Shown here: positions 6,241 to 8,696 of the stretch, piece by piece | How positions within the stretch are numbered: the first letter of the stretch is position 1 | How the letters are laid out: each line of letters opens with the position of its first letter | Assembly: GCA_003537495.1 (NCBI GenBank) | Contig: DPSB01000055.1 | Span: forward strand, 1-8,696 | DNA length: 8,696 bases | From: Cytophagales bacterium | Lineage (GTDB): Bacteria; Bacteroidota; Bacteroidia; Cytophagales; Cyclobacteriaceae | Reading direction: 5' to 3' | The notes under the pieces: model-generated | Told to the model about the DNA's origin: nothing | Databases searched by the model: none | What the model saw: only the letters and a program-made list of their open reading frames with translations | Program-made: the position numbers and the translations under genes

Positions 6241-8696
6241 TTATGATTCGAGTGCCTGAGCAACAATTTTTTCCTGTTCTACTTTATGCACTTTGTTATA
6301 GCCTGTTGCAGGCGAAGCACTTGCCTTGCGAGCAATTACTTCCAGACCCGGCATATAGCGCAACATATACGACCAGTAACCCATGTTGGAAGGTTCTTCC
6401 TGAACCCAAACTTGTTTCGCGCCTTTGTATTTTTTCAATACGGCATTCAATTGCTTTTCAGGGAAAGGGTGGAGTTGCTCAACTCTAACAAGAGCTACAT
6501 CTTTGGTTTTACGTTTCTGCGCACCTTCCAATAAATCGTAATATACTTTACCTGTGCAAAGCACAACTTTCTTTACATCTTTTGCATTTACGTTTGCATC
6601 ATCAATCACTTCCTGGAATGAACCCTTGGTAAAGTCTTTCATAGGAGAAACTACCAATGGATGACGCAGCAATGACTTAGGCGAAAACACCACACATGGC
6701 TTGCGGAATTCCCACGTTACCTGCCTGCGCATTAAATGGAAAATATTAGCAGCCGTTGTAGGGTTGGCTACAATCATGTTGTATTCAGCTGCTAGTTGAA
6801 GGAAACGTTCAGGTCTTGCATTAGAGTGCTCTGGACCTTGCCCTTCGTATCCATGTGGCAACAACATCACCATACCATTCTGGCGTTGCCATTTTGATTC
6901 AGCACTCGATAAAAACTGATCGATGATTACTTGTGCTCCATTGGCGAAATCACCAAACTGTGCTTCCCAAATTACAAGCGCATGTGGCGATGACATGGCA
7001 TAACCATACTCAAAACCTAAAACACCAAACTCTGAAAGCAAGGAGTTATAAATATGAAGCTTCCGCTGATTTTTATCAATATGATCCAGACCGCAATATG
7101 GCTCGTTCGTATTGGCATCAAAGAAGTAAGCATGGCGGTGCGAGAATGTTCCGCGCTTTACATCTTGCCCTGACATCCGTACCGGAATTCCTTCAGTAAG
7201 TAAAGAACCATACGCAAGCAATTCCGCTTCGGCCCAACCCAATACTTTACTTTCAAAGAAAGCTTCTTTGCGATCTTTCAACAGCTTTTCAATCTGCTTC
7301 AATGGTTTAAAGCCTTCCGGAATAGTTGTTAAGGCTTTACCCACCTTATCAACTATTGCTTGCGATAAACTTGTATCGGGCGATTGATCAAAATCTGCTG
7401 GCTTTGCATTACGCAACTTCTCCCATTCTTCTTCAATTTTTTGAGACTTGTATGGAAGTGGTTTCTGTTTTACTTCATTCAACCGGTCTTGCAACTGGTT
7501 TCTGAATTTCACATCCATGTCTTCCGCAAGGTTTGCATCCACATCGCCCCGCTCAATCAACTTCTTTACATACACTTCGCGTGGATTCGGGTGCTTCGCA
7601 ATCAGGTTATATAACTTTGGTTGCGTGAATTTTGGTTCGTCACTTTCGTTGTGGCCATGTCTGCGATAACAAAGCAGATCGATGAAAATATCTTTACCAA
7701 ATTTCTGGCGATACTCTACGGCAAGATTTGCGCAAAACGTTACAGCCTCGGCATCATCTCCATTTACGTGCAGTACAGGTGAATCCACAATCTTAGCAAT
7801 ATCAGTACAATAAATACTGGTGCGGGCATCATCAAAATCGGTAGTAAAGCCAACCTGGTTATTGATTACAAAGTGTATCGTTCCACCTGTTGTGTAACCG
7901 GGCAAGCCCGACATCTGAATAACTTCATACACAATTCCCTGGCCAGCAACGGCAGCATCGCCATGAATCAGAATGGCCATGCCTTTGCGTAAGTCGCCTT
8001 TATATTCATCATCAATCTGGCCGCGTGTATAACCTACAACCAAAGGGTCAACCGCTTCCAGGTGCGAAGGGTTAGGTGTAAGCTTCACATAAATTTTATT
8101 CTTCGATGGTGTATCAATATAACTTGCGTACCCGAGGTGATACTCCACATCGCCATCGCCCGTAGTTAGGTCGGGGTTCACATTCCCCTCAAACTCTGTA
8201 AAGATCTGTTCGTACGTTTTACCCAGAATATTGGAGAGCACATTTAAGCGACCGCGGTGCGCCATCCCAATTACAGTTTCCTTAACACCCAACTCTGCTG
8301 CTTTATTAATGATGGTCTGCAAAGCCGGAATGGTATTCTCACCACCTTCCAGCGAAAATCGTTTTTGCCCTAAAAACTTGGTGTGCAAAAAGTTTTCGAA
8401 CACAACTGCTTCATTCAGTTTTGCGAGAATCCGCTTCTTTTCATCAAGCGTGGGATTATTGTTATAATATTCCTTCTCGCACTTTTCGAAAAACCAACTA
8501 CGCACTTCATCGTTACGGATAGAATTGTATTCAAAGCCAATTGGTCCAAGATAAACCTGGTTTAGCTTTTCGATAATTTTTCGCAATGTTGCGCGACCCA
8601 TTCCTATTTCAGCTCCCACATCAAACTCAGTATCCAGATCAGCATCGGTAAGCCCAACACTTTTATGATCGAGGGTAACATTATGATTTCTGCGTG
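6241..8696 (-). CDS. odhA: 2-oxoglutarate dehydrogenase E1 (thiamine diphosphate-dependent), 5' end outside window
   Basis: The frame is open from the right edge to the TAA at 6241-6243, about 817 codons. Family members have roughly 900-940 residues, so about 100 N-terminal residues are missing. The GTG at 8619 is internal: coding continues upstream with VTLDHKSVGLTDADLDTEFD, a normal E1o stretch. Landmarks: MAHRGRLNVL; the thiamine diphosphate/Mg region HGDAAVAGQG (7936-7965) and NNQVGFTT (7840-7863); RRHGHNESDEP (7633-7665); GQDVKRGTFSHRHA; EAQFGDFANGAQV; and HGYEGQGPEHSNARPER. Near the end, VQEEPSNMGYWSYM is the typical C-terminal E1o motif. The enzyme decarboxylates 2-oxoglutarate and reductively succinylates the E2 lipoyl arm in the cytoplasm. 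It heads the run with odhB (27 bp) and lpdA; the operon promoter lies outside the window. No frameshift or missing key motif is seen. Confidence 0.97.
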   Translation of the reverse strand, partial: RRNHNVTLDHKSVGLTDADLDTEFDVGAEIGMGRATLRKIIEKLNQVYLGPIGFEYNSIRNDEVRSWFFEKCEKEYYNNNPTLDEKKRILAKLNEAVVFENFLHTKFLGQKRFSLEGGENTIPALQTIINKAAELGVKETVIGMAHRGRLNVLSNILGKTYEQIFTEFEGNVNPDLTTGDGDVEYHLGYASYIDTPSKNKIYVKLTPNPSHLEAVDPLVVGYTRGQIDDEYKGDLRKGMAILIHGDAAVAGQGIVYEVIQMSGLPGYTTGGTIHFVINNQVGFTTDFDDARTSIYCTDIAKIVDSPVLHVNGDDAEAVTFCANLAVEYRQKFGKDIFIDLLCYRRHGHNESDEPKFTQPKLYNLIAKHPNPREVYVKKLIERGDVDANLAEDMDVKFRNQLQDRLNEVKQKPLPYKSQKIEEEWEKLRNAKPADFDQSPDTSLSQAIVDKVGKALTTIPEGFKPLKQIEKLLKDRKEAFFESKVLGWAEAELLAYGSLLTEGIPVRMSGQDVKRGTFSHRHAYFFDANTNEPYCGLDHIDKNQRKLHIYNSLLSEFGVLGFEYGYAMSSPHALVIWEAQFGDFANGAQVIIDQFLSSAESKWQRQNGMVMLLPHGYEGQGPEHSNARPERFLQLAAEYNMIVANPTTAANIFHLMRRQVTWEFRKPCVVFSPKSLLRHPLVVSPMKDFTKGSFQEVIDDANVNAKDVKKVVLCTGKVYYDLLEGAQKRKTKDVALVRVEQLHPFPEKQLNAVLKKYKGAKQVWVQEEPSNMGYWSYMLRYMPGLEVIARKASASPATGYNKVHKVEQEKIVAQALES

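Noticed and set aside
8617..8619. GTG at 8619 as start of odhA
   Set aside because: The frame stays open to the window edge with family-like sequence before it, and E1 proteins need about 125 more N-terminal residues.

Overview
The window looks like chromosomal DNA from a member of the Bacteroidota, most likely a Cytophagales-type bacterium. The grounds are: almost no Shine-Dalgarno sequences before the starts; TAnnTTTG-like -7 elements; an FtsX/MacB-type stand-alone permease; a FeoB-associated Cys-rich mini-protein; a DUF4105 protein with a multi-spanning tail; and a two-lipoyl-domain E2 of the 2-oxoglutarate dehydrogenase complex. Base composition is moderate and even throughout. I see no insertion sequence, phage gene, tRNA, rRNA or CRISPR array. 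The placement is inferred from protein character, not from any database search.

Left part (1-986). The N-terminal 194 codons of an FtsX-like ABC permease run leftward off the window. Upstream of it, on the same strand, is a strong candidate sigma-54 (-24/-12) promoter. About 64 bp further upstream lies a perfect 16-bp palindrome, which sits where an enhancer-binding-protein site would be expected. A 57-codon gene (788-961) runs rightward, away from the permease. It encodes one membrane helix followed by a C-x3-C-x2-C cluster and resembles the FeoB-associated Cys-rich family.

Middle part (987-3280). A radical SAM/SPASM protein (leftward) and a DUF4105 membrane protein (rightward) diverge from a 57-bp region between their ATGs. 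The DUF4105 gene converges on lpdA. A perfect 13-bp inverted repeat overlaps its stop codon and fills the gap between the two genes.

Right part (3281-8696). This is a leftward operon for the 2-oxoglutarate dehydrogenase complex: E1 (odhA/sucA, 5' end outside the window), E2 (odhB/sucB, two lipoyl domains) and E3 (lpdA), with gaps of 27 and 32 bp. Together they convert 2-oxoglutarate, CoA and NAD+ to succinyl-CoA, CO2 and NADH in the TCA cycle. E1 decarboxylates, the lipoyl arms of E2 carry and transfer the succinyl group, and E3 reoxidises the lipoamide.

Most of the window is ordinary core metabolism. The parts most worth a second look are the sigma-54 promoter with its palindrome before the permease, the orphan radical SAM/SPASM protein, the DUF4105 protein with its five-helix tail, and the uneven similarity of the two lipoyl domains. 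I found no convincing new multi-gene system.
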